Shown here in pieces: positions 48,303 through 56,533 of a DNA stretch of 64,000 nt. The DNA lies in the NCBI GenBank assembly GCA_016873435.1, contig VGXF01000002.1, positions 1 through 64,000 of the forward strand, read 5' to 3'. The stretch is from Nitrospira sp. Lineage in GTDB: Bacteria; Nitrospirota; Nitrospiria; Nitrospirales; Nitrospiraceae. A program made the translations under genes and the position numbers. Within the stretch, counting starts at the first letter, position 1; each line of letters opens with the position of its first letter. Under the pieces are notes generated by a model, which saw only the letters and a list, made by a program, of their open reading frames with translations, did not search any database and had not been told where the DNA came from.

Positions 48303-48815
48303 TCAGGCGGGCTGGAATTCGGCCCCAGTCACCTGTCGATTTTTGATCCGGTAGGCCCGCAGATCGGGGGTGGCGTCGTGCTGGAGCGAAATGATGACGT
48401 AGACGGGCACGGCAAGGTTGATCTTGCTCCAGAGGTCCTCGTACTCGTGGGCGATCGTGATGTCAGTTTCAGACGGGACGGCGGGGCTGTGGGGATGGGA
48501 ATGGTAGACGACTTGGAGATCGAGGCCCCGGACGCGCATGTCTTTTTTAGCTAGCGAAAAGTCCTGCGCATCCATTACGAAGGCGATTTCAGCTCGTTTG
48601 TCGAGCGGGAGCTGCTGCAGGCGCGTGACGCGCGCGCCGTCGAACGAGGGCAGCCGCTCCGATCCCTCGAGCGACACGATATTCTTGATGCGGTATTGCT
48701 GCGAGACGGTACCATGAGTGCCAGCCAGTAGCCCGCAGCACTCGTAGGGCTTCGACTCGCGCGCATGGGCGACCATCGCGTCCAGAATCGGTTGGGGAAT
48801 TTTCAGGACGGACAC
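48303..48815 (-). CDS. M67/JAMM metallopeptidase (Mec/QbsD/HcyD-like)
   Basis: Zinc isopeptidase of the JAB1/MPN family, 170 aa. The JAMM motif HSHPHSPAVPSETD is complete, with the upstream catalytic Glu region in YECCGLLAGT. Bacterial relatives release cysteine or homocysteine from ThiS-like carriers, or trim residues after Gly-Gly. Both carrier proteins encoded in this operon have such extra C-terminal residues, so trimming or hydrolysis of carriers is the likely job (inference). Confidence 0.88.
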   Translation of the reverse strand: MSVLKIPQPILDAMVAHARESKPYECCGLLAGTHGTVSQQYRIKNIVSLEGSERLPSFDGARVTRLQQLPLDKRAEIAFVMDAQDFSLAKKDMRVRGLDLQVVYHSHPHSPAVPSETDITIAHEYEDLWSKINLAVPVYVIISLQHDATPDLRAYRIKNRQVTGAEFQPA

Positions 48816-48828
48816 GTCAGAAACCAGG

Positions 48829-49635
48829 CTAGATCGTGCAGGCTACGGCGTAGTCGCTACTGAGATCTTTGATCGCTGGCTTCGGACCGCAGAGCCGACA
48901 GGTCGGATCTTTTGGCCGCGATACCCGCCGGAACTTCATCTCCAGCGCGTCGTAGATCAGCAGCTTGTCTGCAAGCGAGTCGCCGACCTTGAGGATTTCT
49001 TTCACCGCTTCCATCGCCTGCAGTACTCCCACGGTGCCGGCTAGCACACCCAGCACGCCTGCTTCCTGGCAGTTCGGCACCAGTCCGGCCGGTGGCGGCT
49101 CGGGATAGAGGCAGCGGTAGCAGGGGAAACCTTCGTGCGGCTTGATCGTCGTGAGCTGGCCCTCAAACCGGAAGATGCTACCAGAGATCAACGTCTTTTT
49201 CGCAAAAAAGCAGGCATCGTTGATCATGAATCGCGTTGAGAAATTATCGGAGCCGTCCAGGACCATGTCGTAGTCGGCGATCAGGCCCAGGATGTTGTCC
49301 GCGCTGACGTGGTACTGGTAGGTCTTAATCGTGATGTCCGGGTTGAGCGCCGCCAACGTCTGGCGGCCCGATTCCACTTTGGGGACGCCGATGCGCGCGG
49401 TCGTATGCAGTACCTGGCGTTGAAGATTGGAGAGGTCCACCACGTCACCGTCCACCAGGCCGAGCGTGCCGACACCGGCGGCAGCCAGGTAGAGCGCCGC
49501 AGGGGAGCCGAGCCCGCCGGCGCCGATGACCAGCACCTTTGCCTGGGACAGTTTCTTCTGCCCCTTGCCGCCGACGTCGTTCAGGATGATGTGCCGGCTG
49601 TAGCGCTCCAGTTGTGCTTCGGTGAACTCCATCAT
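48829..49635 (-). CDS. MoeB/ThiF-type adenylyltransferase (E1-like), copy 2
   Basis: Activates the C-terminal Gly of a ubiquitin-like sulfur carrier by adenylation. Rossmann ATP site VLVIGAGGLGSPAALYLAAAG, NLQRQ and the zinc Cys pairs CYRC and CRLC are present. The start overlaps the NIL gene stop by four bases. It is similar in layout to copy 1 at 51453, but its C-terminus differs (KDLSSDYAVACTI). Confidence 0.9.
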   Translation of the reverse strand: MMEFTEAQLERYSRHIILNDVGGKGQKKLSQAKVLVIGAGGLGSPAALYLAAAGVGTLGLVDGDVVDLSNLQRQVLHTTARIGVPKVESGRQTLAALNPDITIKTYQYHVSADNILGLIADYDMVLDGSDNFSTRFMINDACFFAKKTLISGSIFRFEGQLTTIKPHEGFPCYRCLYPEPPPAGLVPNCQEAGVLGVLAGTVGVLQAMEAVKEILKVGDSLADKLLIYDALEMKFRRVSRPKDPTCRLCGPKPAIKDLSSDYAVACTI

Positions 49636-49871
49636 TCCACCACGTTGAGTTCGATCGGATCCACAACGCAGCCTTTTTTCTTCAGGCCTTCAATGGCCCG
49701 CTCGATCTCGGGCGTCAGTCCGCTCAATTCGAGGTCCATCCAGCCAGTGGTTTCCCGCACGTCGGCTCGACGGATGTTGGTCACGACCTTATACTCGTGA
49801 CCGATCTGATAGATGATCGGTTCCTTCACCTGTTTTTCCGGAAAGCGAACGTGAAAGCGCAAGTTCGGCAT
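49632..49871 (-). CDS. NIL-domain protein
   Basis: 79 aa ferredoxin-like fold of the NIL family (seen at the end of MetN transporters and in proteins tied to sulfur insertion for homocysteine synthesis). Typical features are RFHVRFPEKQVKEPIIYQI, VVTNIRRADVRETTGWM and GLKKKGCVVDPI. It shares one base or overlaps with both neighbours, so co-expression with the carrier and E1 is very likely. Confidence 0.85.
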   Translation of the reverse strand: MPNLRFHVRFPEKQVKEPIIYQIGHEYKVVTNIRRADVRETTGWMDLELSGLTPEIERAIEGLKKKGCVVDPIELNVVE

Positions 49872-50146
49872 CAGCAGCCCCCAGCGATTGCGGGCACGAT
49901 GGAGACTTCGTCGCCGTCCTTGAGCGACGTGTCCTTACCCTTCAGGAACCGAATGTCCTCTTCGTTGACGTAAATGTTCACAAAGCGGCGCAGGTCGCCC
50001 TTCTCGTCGCACAGACGGTCCTTGATGCCGGGGTGCGCGGCATTCAGGGCCTCGATCATCTCTGCGACGCTCGTGGCCTTCGTTTCGACCTCGCCCTGAT
50101 GTTTTGTCAGGGGCCGCAGGGGAGTGGGAATCCGGACTTTGATCAC
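49871..50146 (-). CDS. MoaD/ThiS-like sulfur carrier ending in Gly-Gly-Cys
   Basis: 91 aa ubiquitin-like beta-grasp protein: [34 protein letters not shown] and the tail [11 protein letters not shown] mature sulfur carrier must end in Gly-Gly, so the terminal Cys would have to be removed, consistent with the JAMM peptidase downstream. The tail also equals a carrier with cysteine attached by peptide bond, the intermediate of CysO/CysM/Mec chemistry. Overlaps thrC-like gene by four bases. Confidence 0.88.
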   Translation of the reverse strand: MIKVRIPTPLRPLTKHQGEVETKATSVAEMIEALNAAHPGIKDRLCDEKGDLRRFVNIYVNEEDIRFLKGKDTSLKDGDEVSIVPAIAGGC

Positions 50147-51402
50147 GCGTCGCCTCCGCCGTTTTTGCCGATCTTGAATGTTTTCTCAAAACTGACCAGG
50201 CTCGGCTGGATGCGGAAGGGTCGGCCGACTGCGTCGATGACCGCCTCCTGCGTCTTGAGCCCGTTGCCGGTGATGTAGGCCACGGTCACGTCGCTTTTCT
50301 TGATGACGCCCTGCTTCACCAGCTTTTTGAGCACACCGATGGTCACGCCGCCGGCCGTCTCGGCGAAGATGCCCTCGGTCTGCGCCAGCAGCTTGATGGC
50401 ATCCACTACTTCCTCGTCGGATACCATGTCCATCGCGCCCCTACTCTCGCCAGTTGCCTTCAGCGCATAGTAGCCGTCGGCTGGGTTGCCGATGGCCAGC
50501 GACTTAGCGATGGTTTTCGGCTTCACTGGTTTGAAGAAGTCGCGGCCTTCCTTGTAGGCGGTTGAGATCGGGGAGCAGCCTTCCGCCTGCGCGCCGTTGA
50601 TCTTCGTTTGCACTCTGTCGATCAGGCCCAGCGTTTTCATCTCGTGCAGGCCCTTCCAGATCTTGGTCAGCAGCGAGCCGGAGGCCATCGGGATCACGGC
50701 CTGATCGGGGGCGCGCCAGCCGAGCTGTTCGACGGTTTCGAAGGCCAACGTCTTCGAGCCCTCTGCATAGTAAGGGCGGATGTTGATATTCACGAAGGCC
50801 CAGCCGTGTTCGCCCGCGATTTCACTGCAGAGCCGGTTCACGTCATCGTAATTGCCCTCCACTTCGACGACGTTCGGCTTGTAAATCAAATTGCCCAGCA
50901 CCTTGGCCGCTTCCAAATCGGCCGGGATGAACACGTAGCACTTCATGCAGGCGGCTGCCGCATGGGCGGCGACGGAGTTGGCCAGGTTGCCGGTCGAGGC
51001 GCAGGCGACGGTTTCGAAGCCCAGCTCGCGCGCGCGGGTCAGGGCCACAGAGACGACGCGATCCTTGAACGACAGGGTTGGATGGTTTACCGTGTCGTTC
51101 TTAATATAGAGCTCGTCCAGCCCCAGATAGGCGCCGAGATTCTTTGCGCGTACCATCGGCGTGAGGCCGGCATGCGGGCCGATCACCGTCTCGGTCGAGG
51201 TGCTTTCCACGGGCAGCAGGTCCATATACCGCCACATACTGGGCGGGCCCTCTTCGATCTTCTTGCGCGTGACGACCCTCCTGATCTCGTCGTAGTTGTA
51301 CTTGACCTCCAGCGGGCCAAAGCACAGCTCGCAGACGTGGATCGCCTTGATCGGGTATTCCTTCCCGCATTCCCGGCAGATCAGTGATTTCATTTTGGTC
51401 AT
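50143..51402 (-). CDS. thrC: Threonine synthase-like PLP enzyme with zinc ribbon
   Basis: 419 aa fold-type II PLP enzyme. An N-terminal zinc ribbon ([19 protein letters not shown]) precedes the catalytic domain, with the PLP Lys in TLSFKDRVV and [16 protein letters not shown] as the phosphate-binding region. Normally it converts O-phosphohomoserine to threonine. Because it sits between sulfur-carrier genes, a role in sulfhydrylation of an activated homoserine is an interesting alternative, but the sequence itself does not decide this. Confidence 0.85.
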   Translation of the reverse strand: MTKMKSLICRECGKEYPIKAIHVCELCFGPLEVKYNYDEIRRVVTRKKIEEGPPSMWRYMDLLPVESTSTETVIGPHAGLTPMVRAKNLGAYLGLDELYIKNDTVNHPTLSFKDRVVSVALTRARELGFETVACASTGNLANSVAAHAAAACMKCYVFIPADLEAAKVLGNLIYKPNVVEVEGNYDDVNRLCSEIAGEHGWAFVNINIRPYYAEGSKTLAFETVEQLGWRAPDQAVIPMASGSLLTKIWKGLHEMKTLGLIDRVQTKINGAQAEGCSPISTAYKEGRDFFKPVKPKTIAKSLAIGNPADGYYALKATGESRGAMDMVSDEEVVDAIKLLAQTEGIFAETAGGVTIGVLKKLVKQGVIKKSDVTVAYITGNGLKTQEAVIDAVGRPFRIQPSLVSFEKTFKIGKNGGGDA

Positions 51403-51452
51403 GGTATCACCTGACTCTCAAAAACTGGGGCTAAGGTTGAGCTCGTCTCAGC

Positions 51453-52274
51453 CTAAACCTCGACCTTGACCTGCTTCAATTCGCAGGCCTCCTGTTCGTA
51501 ATCGACCAACGTCGTGATTGTTGGCTGGTCGCTGCACACAGGGCAGTGCGGGTTACGTTTTGTCTTGATCTCGCGGAATGTCGCTTTCTTGGCGTCGTAG
51601 TCCATCAACCGGTCGGTGAGCGGCCGGCCGATGCCGAGCACCAGCTTCAGCGCTTCGGTTGCCTGAATAGTGCCAATGATGCCGGCCAGCGCGCCGATCA
51701 CGCCGGCTTCCTGGCAGCTCGCAACCAGCCCGGCCGGCGGCGGCTGTTTGAAGACGCAGCGATAGCAGGCGGATTTTTTTGGCAGGATCGTGGTCACCCG
51801 GCCGTCGAAACGCAGAATGCCCCCGTGCACGAGCGGTTTGTTGCTCATAATGCAGGCGTCGTTAATCAGAAACTTAGCCGGGAAATTGTCCACGCCGTCG
51901 ATGACGACGTCGTAATCGGCGATCAGTTGCAGGGCGTTGTCGGCCACGAACCGTGTCTCGTGTATCACCACCCGGACGTCCGGGTTGAGGGCCTGGATTT
52001 TTTCCTTGGCCGAGAGGACCTTGGATCGTCCCACGTCGGGGGTGTAGTGGATAATCTGCCGCTGGAGGTTCGAGAGGTCCACCGTGTCGCTGTCGATCAG
52101 GCCGATCGTACCGACGCCGGCCGCTGCTAGGTAGAACGCCGCCGGGGCACCGAGGCCGCCCGCGCCGATGATCAGAATCCTCGCTTGCGCGATCTTCTTC
52201 TGTCCCTTCCCGCCGACCTCCGGCAGTAGGATGTGCCGGCTGTAACGGGTGACCTGTTCGTCCGTGAATTCCAT
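51453..52274 (-). CDS. moeB: MoeB/ThiF-type adenylyltransferase (E1-like), copy 1
   Basis: 273 aa. ILIIGAGGLGAPAAFYLAAAG, DLSNLQRQ, the zinc pairs CYRC and CPVC, and the conserved CQEAGVIGALAGIIG are visible. Lacks a C-terminal rhodanese domain. It follows cysK by two bases and probably adenylates the GGGW-type carrier encoded first in this operon, although either E1 might serve either carrier. Confidence 0.9.
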   Translation of the reverse strand: MEFTDEQVTRYSRHILLPEVGGKGQKKIAQARILIIGAGGLGAPAAFYLAAAGVGTIGLIDSDTVDLSNLQRQIIHYTPDVGRSKVLSAKEKIQALNPDVRVVIHETRFVADNALQLIADYDVVIDGVDNFPAKFLINDACIMSNKPLVHGGILRFDGRVTTILPKKSACYRCVFKQPPPAGLVASCQEAGVIGALAGIIGTIQATEALKLVLGIGRPLTDRLMDYDAKKATFREIKTKRNPHCPVCSDQPTITTLVDYEQEACELKQVKVEV

Positions 52275-52276
52275 GG

Positions 52277-53206
52277 TCAGATGTTGAAATACTTCTCGAC
52301 GCTGATGTATCGCTCGCCTGTGTCGCAGAGAATGGTTACCACGTTCTTCCCCGGGCCCAGTTCCTTAGCAATCTTCTGCGCGGCGAAAGCGTTGGCGCCG
52401 GCGGAAATGCCTACCAGTAACCCCTCCTTTTTCGCTAGCAGCTTGGCTGTCTGATAGGCCTCGTCGTCCGTCACAGTGAGCACGCTGTCGAGTAGGGAGC
52501 GGTTCAGCACCTTCGGAATAAACCCTGCGCCAATGCCCTGAATCTTGTGCGGACCCGGATCGCCGCCTGAGAGTACCGGCGAACCGGCCGGCTCAACGGC
52601 CACCACCCGGATGTTCTTGTTCCGTTCCTTAAAGACCTCACCGCAGCCGGTGATTGTACCGCCCGTACCGACCGCCGTCACGAAGGCGTCGATTTTCCCG
52701 TCCAGCGCCTCCCAGATTTCCAAGGCCGTCGTCTTCCGGTGCATCGCCGGGTTTGCCGGATTCGAAAACTGATCTGGCATGAAGTACGACGGATTTTGCC
52801 CAATGATGCTCTCGGCTTCCTTGATCGAGCCTTTCATCCCCTCCCACGCCGGCGTCAGCACCAACTGTGCGCCGTAGGAGGAGAGCAGGCTGGCTCGCTC
52901 CATACTCATGCTCTCGGGCATCACAAGGATCAGCTTGTAGCCCCGCACGGCGGCGATGAGCGCCAGCCCGATGCCCGTGTTGCCGCTAGTCGGCTCGACG
53001 ATTGTGCCACCCGGCTTTAGCTTGCCCTGCCGCTCCGCCTCGTTAATCATGTTGAGGCAGATTCGGTCCTTGATGCTGCCGCCGGGGTTGAAAAACTCGA
53101 CCTTCCCATAGACCGTCGCGCCGCCCTCCGGAGACAGGCGCGTGAGCCGGACCAACGGGGTCTTGCCGATCAGCTCCGTGATGTCCTTGTGGGCCTGGAC
53201 CGTCAC
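52277..53206 (-). CDS. cysK: Cysteine synthase (O-acetylserine or O-phosphoserine sulfhydrylase)
   Basis: 309 aa PLP enzyme; PLP Lys in GGSIKDR, EPTSGNTGIGLA substrate loop, GTGGTITG phosphate cradle and SAGANAFAA. Opens ITELIGKTPLVRL. The GTG start overlaps the stop of the upstream carrier (GTGA). Sulfide-using CysK and thiocarboxylate-using CysM share this fold; the adjacency to a carrier favours, but does not prove, use of protein thiocarboxylate. Confidence 0.9.
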   Translation of the reverse strand: MTVQAHKDITELIGKTPLVRLTRLSPEGGATVYGKVEFFNPGGSIKDRICLNMINEAERQGKLKPGGTIVEPTSGNTGIGLALIAAVRGYKLILVMPESMSMERASLLSSYGAQLVLTPAWEGMKGSIKEAESIIGQNPSYFMPDQFSNPANPAMHRKTTALEIWEALDGKIDAFVTAVGTGGTITGCGEVFKERNKNIRVVAVEPAGSPVLSGGDPGPHKIQGIGAGFIPKVLNRSLLDSVLTVTDDEAYQTAKLLAKKEGLLVGISAGANAFAAQKIAKELGPGKNVVTILCDTGERYISVEKYFNI

Positions 53207-53403
53207 CAGCCACCCCCCATGTAGAACAGGAACTCCAACGCATCGCCGTCCTTGACGGACGTGGTGCCCAGATGATCCCGCTCCACCACGGCGTCGTTCA
53301 GCTCCACGGCGACCATGTGCGGGTCGATATTTTTGGCTTTCAGAAGGTCCAAAATTGTGCCTCCCTGGACCTCTTCTGACTTCCCGTTGACTTTGACCTG
53401 CAT
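53203..53403 (-). CDS. ThiS-like sulfur carrier ending in Gly-Gly-Gly-Trp
   Basis: 66 aa from MQVKVNGKSEEVQGGTILDLL, the typical ThiS opening. KDGDALEFLFYMGGGW is the C-terminus, so one or two residues follow the expected Gly-Gly. The longer frame from 53469 is not ThiS-like. TTGGAG lies just upstream of the ATG. First gene of the operon that includes cysK, two E1 enzymes and the JAMM peptidase. Confidence 0.88.
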   Translation of the reverse strand: MQVKVNGKSEEVQGGTILDLLKAKNIDPHMVAVELNDAVVERDHLGTTSVKDGDALEFLFYMGGGW

Positions 53404-53439
53404 TACTCCAACTTGGCTTGATGATTGAAGAATTTCAAC

Positions 53440-53469
53440 ACGATAGCAAGCAGCCCGCGCCCTTGTCAA
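53440..53469 (-). promoter_or_regulatory. Promoter for the sulfur-carrier operon
   Basis: On the minus strand a perfect TTGACA (53464-53469) is followed after 18 bases by TATCGT (53440-53445), 4 of 6 to the -10 consensus, about 37 bases before the first start codon. A small dyad ATCCT/AGGAT (53501-53514) lies further upstream. Confidence 0.5.
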
Positions 53470-53633
53470 GGAAGCGGCAATTGCCTGATGGGAGCGGGAA
53501 ATCCTTAAAAGGATTCTCGAAAATGACGAGGGTGAAACGCTGGCGGCTGGCTATCCGTGCTTGACTTCGTGAGTCCTTCTCTTAGAGGATGACAGAGGAG
53601 TAGGGAACTGCGAAAGGCAAGGGTGCGCGCGGT

Positions 53634-54011
53634 ATGTGGAAACGGAATTTTCTTTTTAAAGCGGCAGAGGCCACGCCGCTAAATCAATCCGAAAACGAGC
53701 TCTTTCACGATGCCGAGCCGGCCATGGACAGTGCCGGTATGCAAATGGAGAAGTTCATCTCCGTCTGGGTACAGGGGGAGGGGAAGGACGAGACGCCCAC
53801 GATGTTTACGAACGTCTATGTCCGGACCGCCACGCTTGATACGGCGCGCAAGACCGGCTTTCTCCAGCCGTTGCAGGGGCGCACGTACCAGATCAAGCAG
53901 ATGCTGACACCAGGGCAAAAAACCTACCTGAAAGACTGGTTGATCAAGGCCTCTCCGGAGGCCTGGCAAGAGTCTGAAGATCACTTTCGTGATCTGTTCG
54001 AGCAAGACTGA
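53634..54011 (+). CDS. Protein of unknown function, first of the PLD-FAD-NTase-TPM cluster
   Basis: 125 aa, soluble, no signal. A central beta-rich region (KFISVWVQGEGKDETPTMFTNVYVR) and a helical C-terminus (PGQKTYLKDWLIKASPEAWQ) are visible. The stop shares a base with the start of the PLD-like gene (TGATG). I do not recognise the family. TTGACT at 53561 may be part of its promoter, with no good -10. Confidence 0.6.
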   Translation: MWKRNFLFKAAEATPLNQSENELFHDAEPAMDSAGMQMEKFISVWVQGEGKDETPTMFTNVYVRTATLDTARKTGFLQPLQGRTYQIKQMLTPGQKTYLKDWLIKASPEAWQESEDHFRDLFEQD

Positions 54012-54553
54012 TGGGAACAGCGCGGAGAACAGGGCTGGTCGTGCTCGGCCTGGTGATGTGCCTGTTGATCGCCGCGCCGACTGCCGTCTCCGCCGCCGCG
54101 GTCGACATTTACTACGCGCCGGAGGATCTACCAGGCGAGAAGCTGGTGGCGCTTTACGGCAAGGCCCGCCGGTATATCTTTGTGGCGATCTACAGCGTTA
54201 CCTACCCGCCGATTGTCAAGGAGCTGGTGGCAGCGAAAAAGCGCGGCGTGGACGTGCGGGTCATTACGGACCGGGCAAAACTCAATGACTCTAAGCAGCA
54301 GTCGGCGCTGGAAACTCTGCGACTGGCCGGCATTCCGATTAAGATCAACCGGCATGAAAACCTGATGCACCTCAAGCAGGCGGTTATCGACGATGAACTT
54401 AACACCTCCGGCTCGATGAATCAGACCGGCAGCGGTAACCGCTACAACGATGAGCGCTTGGATGTCTTGCACGATCCGGTGACGACGGCCAAGGCGCGGG
54501 ACAAGTTTCTTGCGATGTGGAAGGATCCATCTCGCTACGAAGACAGGAAGTAA
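54011..54553 (+). CDS. Secreted phospholipase D-like (single HKD) protein
   Basis: 180 aa with a signal peptide (about 1-30). One HKD motif, HLKQAVIDDELNTSGSMNQT, matches HxK(x4)D followed by GSxN as in Nuc-type nucleases, which work as dimers with one motif per chain. Substrate (nucleic acid versus phospholipid) is not determinable. Translationally coupled on both sides (TGATG before, TAATG after). Confidence 0.85.
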   Translation: MGTARRTGLVVLGLVMCLLIAAPTAVSAAAVDIYYAPEDLPGEKLVALYGKARRYIFVAIYSVTYPPIVKELVAAKKRGVDVRVITDRAKLNDSKQQSALETLRLAGIPIKINRHENLMHLKQAVIDDELNTSGSMNQTGSGNRYNDERLDVLHDPVTTAKARDKFLAMWKDPSRYEDRK

Positions 54554-55812
54554 TGGAACGGACGGACGTCGTCATTGTCGGCGCGGGCGGGGGTGGGGTT
54601 GCGCTCGGCCTTGCGCTGGCACAGAAGGGTATCAAGAATATGGTGTTGGAGCAGGCGCCGGGGCCACCGACCGGCCTGCGAGGGGAACTCCTTCAGCCCA
54701 ATGGCCAGCAGATTCTGGACCGGCTCGGCGTGCTGAACAAACTGACGGCTGACGCGACACGCTCCGTGCGACGGTTTCATTTTTGCAAGGTCGGTGGCGA
54801 AAAACTCTGCACGGCGGATTACGGCACGTTGCCACCGCCCTACAATTGTGCGATCGTCACGCTGCCCAATGCCGTGCACCATGCAATTCTGGGGGCGCTG
54901 GAAACGGCAGCCCCCGGCGCGCTCCGTTACGGCACCTTGTTCAGAGGGTTGCGGCGCGAGGGGAATCGTGTCGTCGGCGTCGAGGTTGAGCGTGGAGGAC
55001 GGCCTGCGTCAATCTCAGCTAGGCTGGTCATCGGGGCTGATGGTGCGTTTTCAAAAGTCCGCGAGGCGCTTGGCATTCCCACAAAGCTGCACCTGTATCG
55101 CGAAGGCTATCTAATCGCGATGCTGGATTCGCCGGATGGTTTGGATGAAGGACGGTACTTCGTGGGACGTGGCGAAATCTTGGGACTGTTCCCAGCCGTT
55201 GGCCGCAAGGTCTATTTGTTCGACATGATCCCGGCTGGATCAATGGACCAGGTCAAGGCGCAGGGGCTTGACGCGCGGATTAAAAAATGGATTCATGCCG
55301 ATCCGTCGCTTGCAAACACATTCCGGACGCTCACGGACTGGACACAGACGGCCTACATGCCGACCGGCCGCGTAACAACGTCCTCTTGGGTCGCGGATGG
55401 GGCAGTGTTGATTGGGGATGCGGCTCATGCGATGAATCCGCATGTGTCGCAGGGGCGTATGCAGGCGATGGCTGATGCTATGATGCTAGCTGAGTTGATT
55501 CCGCGCTGGCTGGCAACGAATGACGTCTCCGCAGCAACGCTACGCGAGTTTGAGCACCGTCGCCGCCCGCACGTGAGGATGTTGCAAAAGCTAGCGGATG
55601 AGCAGGTGGTTTTTTGGAATACGGCCAACCCGCTTCTGGCGTTTCTGCGTAACCGCGTCTTCCAGACGCTGGATCGGAACGCGCGGCTGCGGTATCGGGT
55701 GTTGGCAACGACGGCCGGCTTGCGGGAAACTGCGCCGTTCAGCCTGTTTGGCCGCTTGATCGCCGCAGGGTTTCTGCCGGATTTGTTTGCCAACCGGGTG
55801 GAACATGGCTGA
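54553..55812 (+). CDS. FAD-dependent monooxygenase (UbiH/PHBH-like)
   Basis: 419 aa. FAD-binding VVIVGAGGGGVALGLALAQKG at the N-terminus (GxGxxG type), a middle segment VIGADGAFSKVREALG (DG motif) and GDAAHAMNPHVSQGRMQAM (GD motif). Aromatic-ring hydroxylases and halogenases share this layout, so substrate is uncertain. The start is the ATG overlapping the previous stop, rather than an upstream in-frame ATG at 54517. Confidence 0.85.
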   Translation: MERTDVVIVGAGGGGVALGLALAQKGIKNMVLEQAPGPPTGLRGELLQPNGQQILDRLGVLNKLTADATRSVRRFHFCKVGGEKLCTADYGTLPPPYNCAIVTLPNAVHHAILGALETAAPGALRYGTLFRGLRREGNRVVGVEVERGGRPASISARLVIGADGAFSKVREALGIPTKLHLYREGYLIAMLDSPDGLDEGRYFVGRGEILGLFPAVGRKVYLFDMIPAGSMDQVKAQGLDARIKKWIHADPSLANTFRTLTDWTQTAYMPTGRVTTSSWVADGAVLIGDAAHAMNPHVSQGRMQAMADAMMLAELIPRWLATNDVSAATLREFEHRRRPHVRMLQKLADEQVVFWNTANPLLAFLRNRVFQTLDRNARLRYRVLATTAGLRETAPFSLFGRLIAAGFLPDLFANRVEHG

Positions 55813-56533
55813 GATTCCTGAATCGGTCCGCGCGCTGTTGCGGCCCTGGGTCGTCCAAGCGCAGAAGCTCTTTGGCGAGTCGCTTGAAGCAGTGATTCTC
55901 TACGGCAGCGCGGCAGGTAGCGAGTATCTGCCGGGGCGGTCCAACATCAATCTGCTGCTGCTGTTCACAAAGTCGGAGCCGGGCCTGCTTGCGCAATATG
56001 CCGTGCTGCACAAGAAACGCTGGCAGAAGGAGCAGATCGTCGCACCGCTGATCCTGACGAAGGCCGAATTGCAGGCGTCACTGGCCCTGTTTCCATTGGA
56101 ATATCTCGAGATCAAGGAGCAGCATATTCTTCTGGCAGGCCGTGATCCTTTCCCTGAGTTGCGGATCGACGAGACGAACCTTAAGCTTCAATGCCAACAG
56201 GAATTGCGCGGGAATCTGTTGCGGCTGCGGCAACGGTTCGTGGAAGGCGGCGGAACAACGGAAGCGATGGCGATCCTGATCCCCCTTTCGCTGACAGCGG
56301 TGCTGCCCTGTCTGCGTGGGTTGCTGCGGGTGGCCGGGCGCCAGCCGGAACGGTCGGTTGAGGCTGTGATCGAGTCGGCGCGGCGCGAACTGGGTGTCGA
56401 GATGTCCGCACTGCACGATGCGCTCAAGCTCAAGCGCGGCATCATGAGCCCTGGTCCATTGGAGATGCCACGGCTGTTCGAACGCTACGAGGCGGTGCTG
56501 CGGACGCTTATAGACACGGCGGGCCAATCGTGA
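55805..56533 (+). CDS. Nucleotidyltransferase-fold protein with altered catalytic motif
   Basis: 242 aa. AVILYGSAAGSEYLPGRSNINLLLLF fits the minimal nucleotidyltransferase pattern (GS followed by DhD), but the two Asp are replaced by Asn (NIN), so metal binding may be lost. The remainder is helical. It overlaps the monooxygenase gene by eight bases. Probable non-catalytic or altered role (inference). Confidence 0.65.
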   Translation: MAEIPESVRALLRPWVVQAQKLFGESLEAVILYGSAAGSEYLPGRSNINLLLLFTKSEPGLLAQYAVLHKKRWQKEQIVAPLILTKAELQASLALFPLEYLEIKEQHILLAGRDPFPELRIDETNLKLQCQQELRGNLLRLRQRFVEGGGTTEAMAILIPLSLTAVLPCLRGLLRVAGRQPERSVEAVIESARRELGVEMSALHDALKLKRGIMSPGPLEMPRLFERYEAVLRTLIDTAGQS

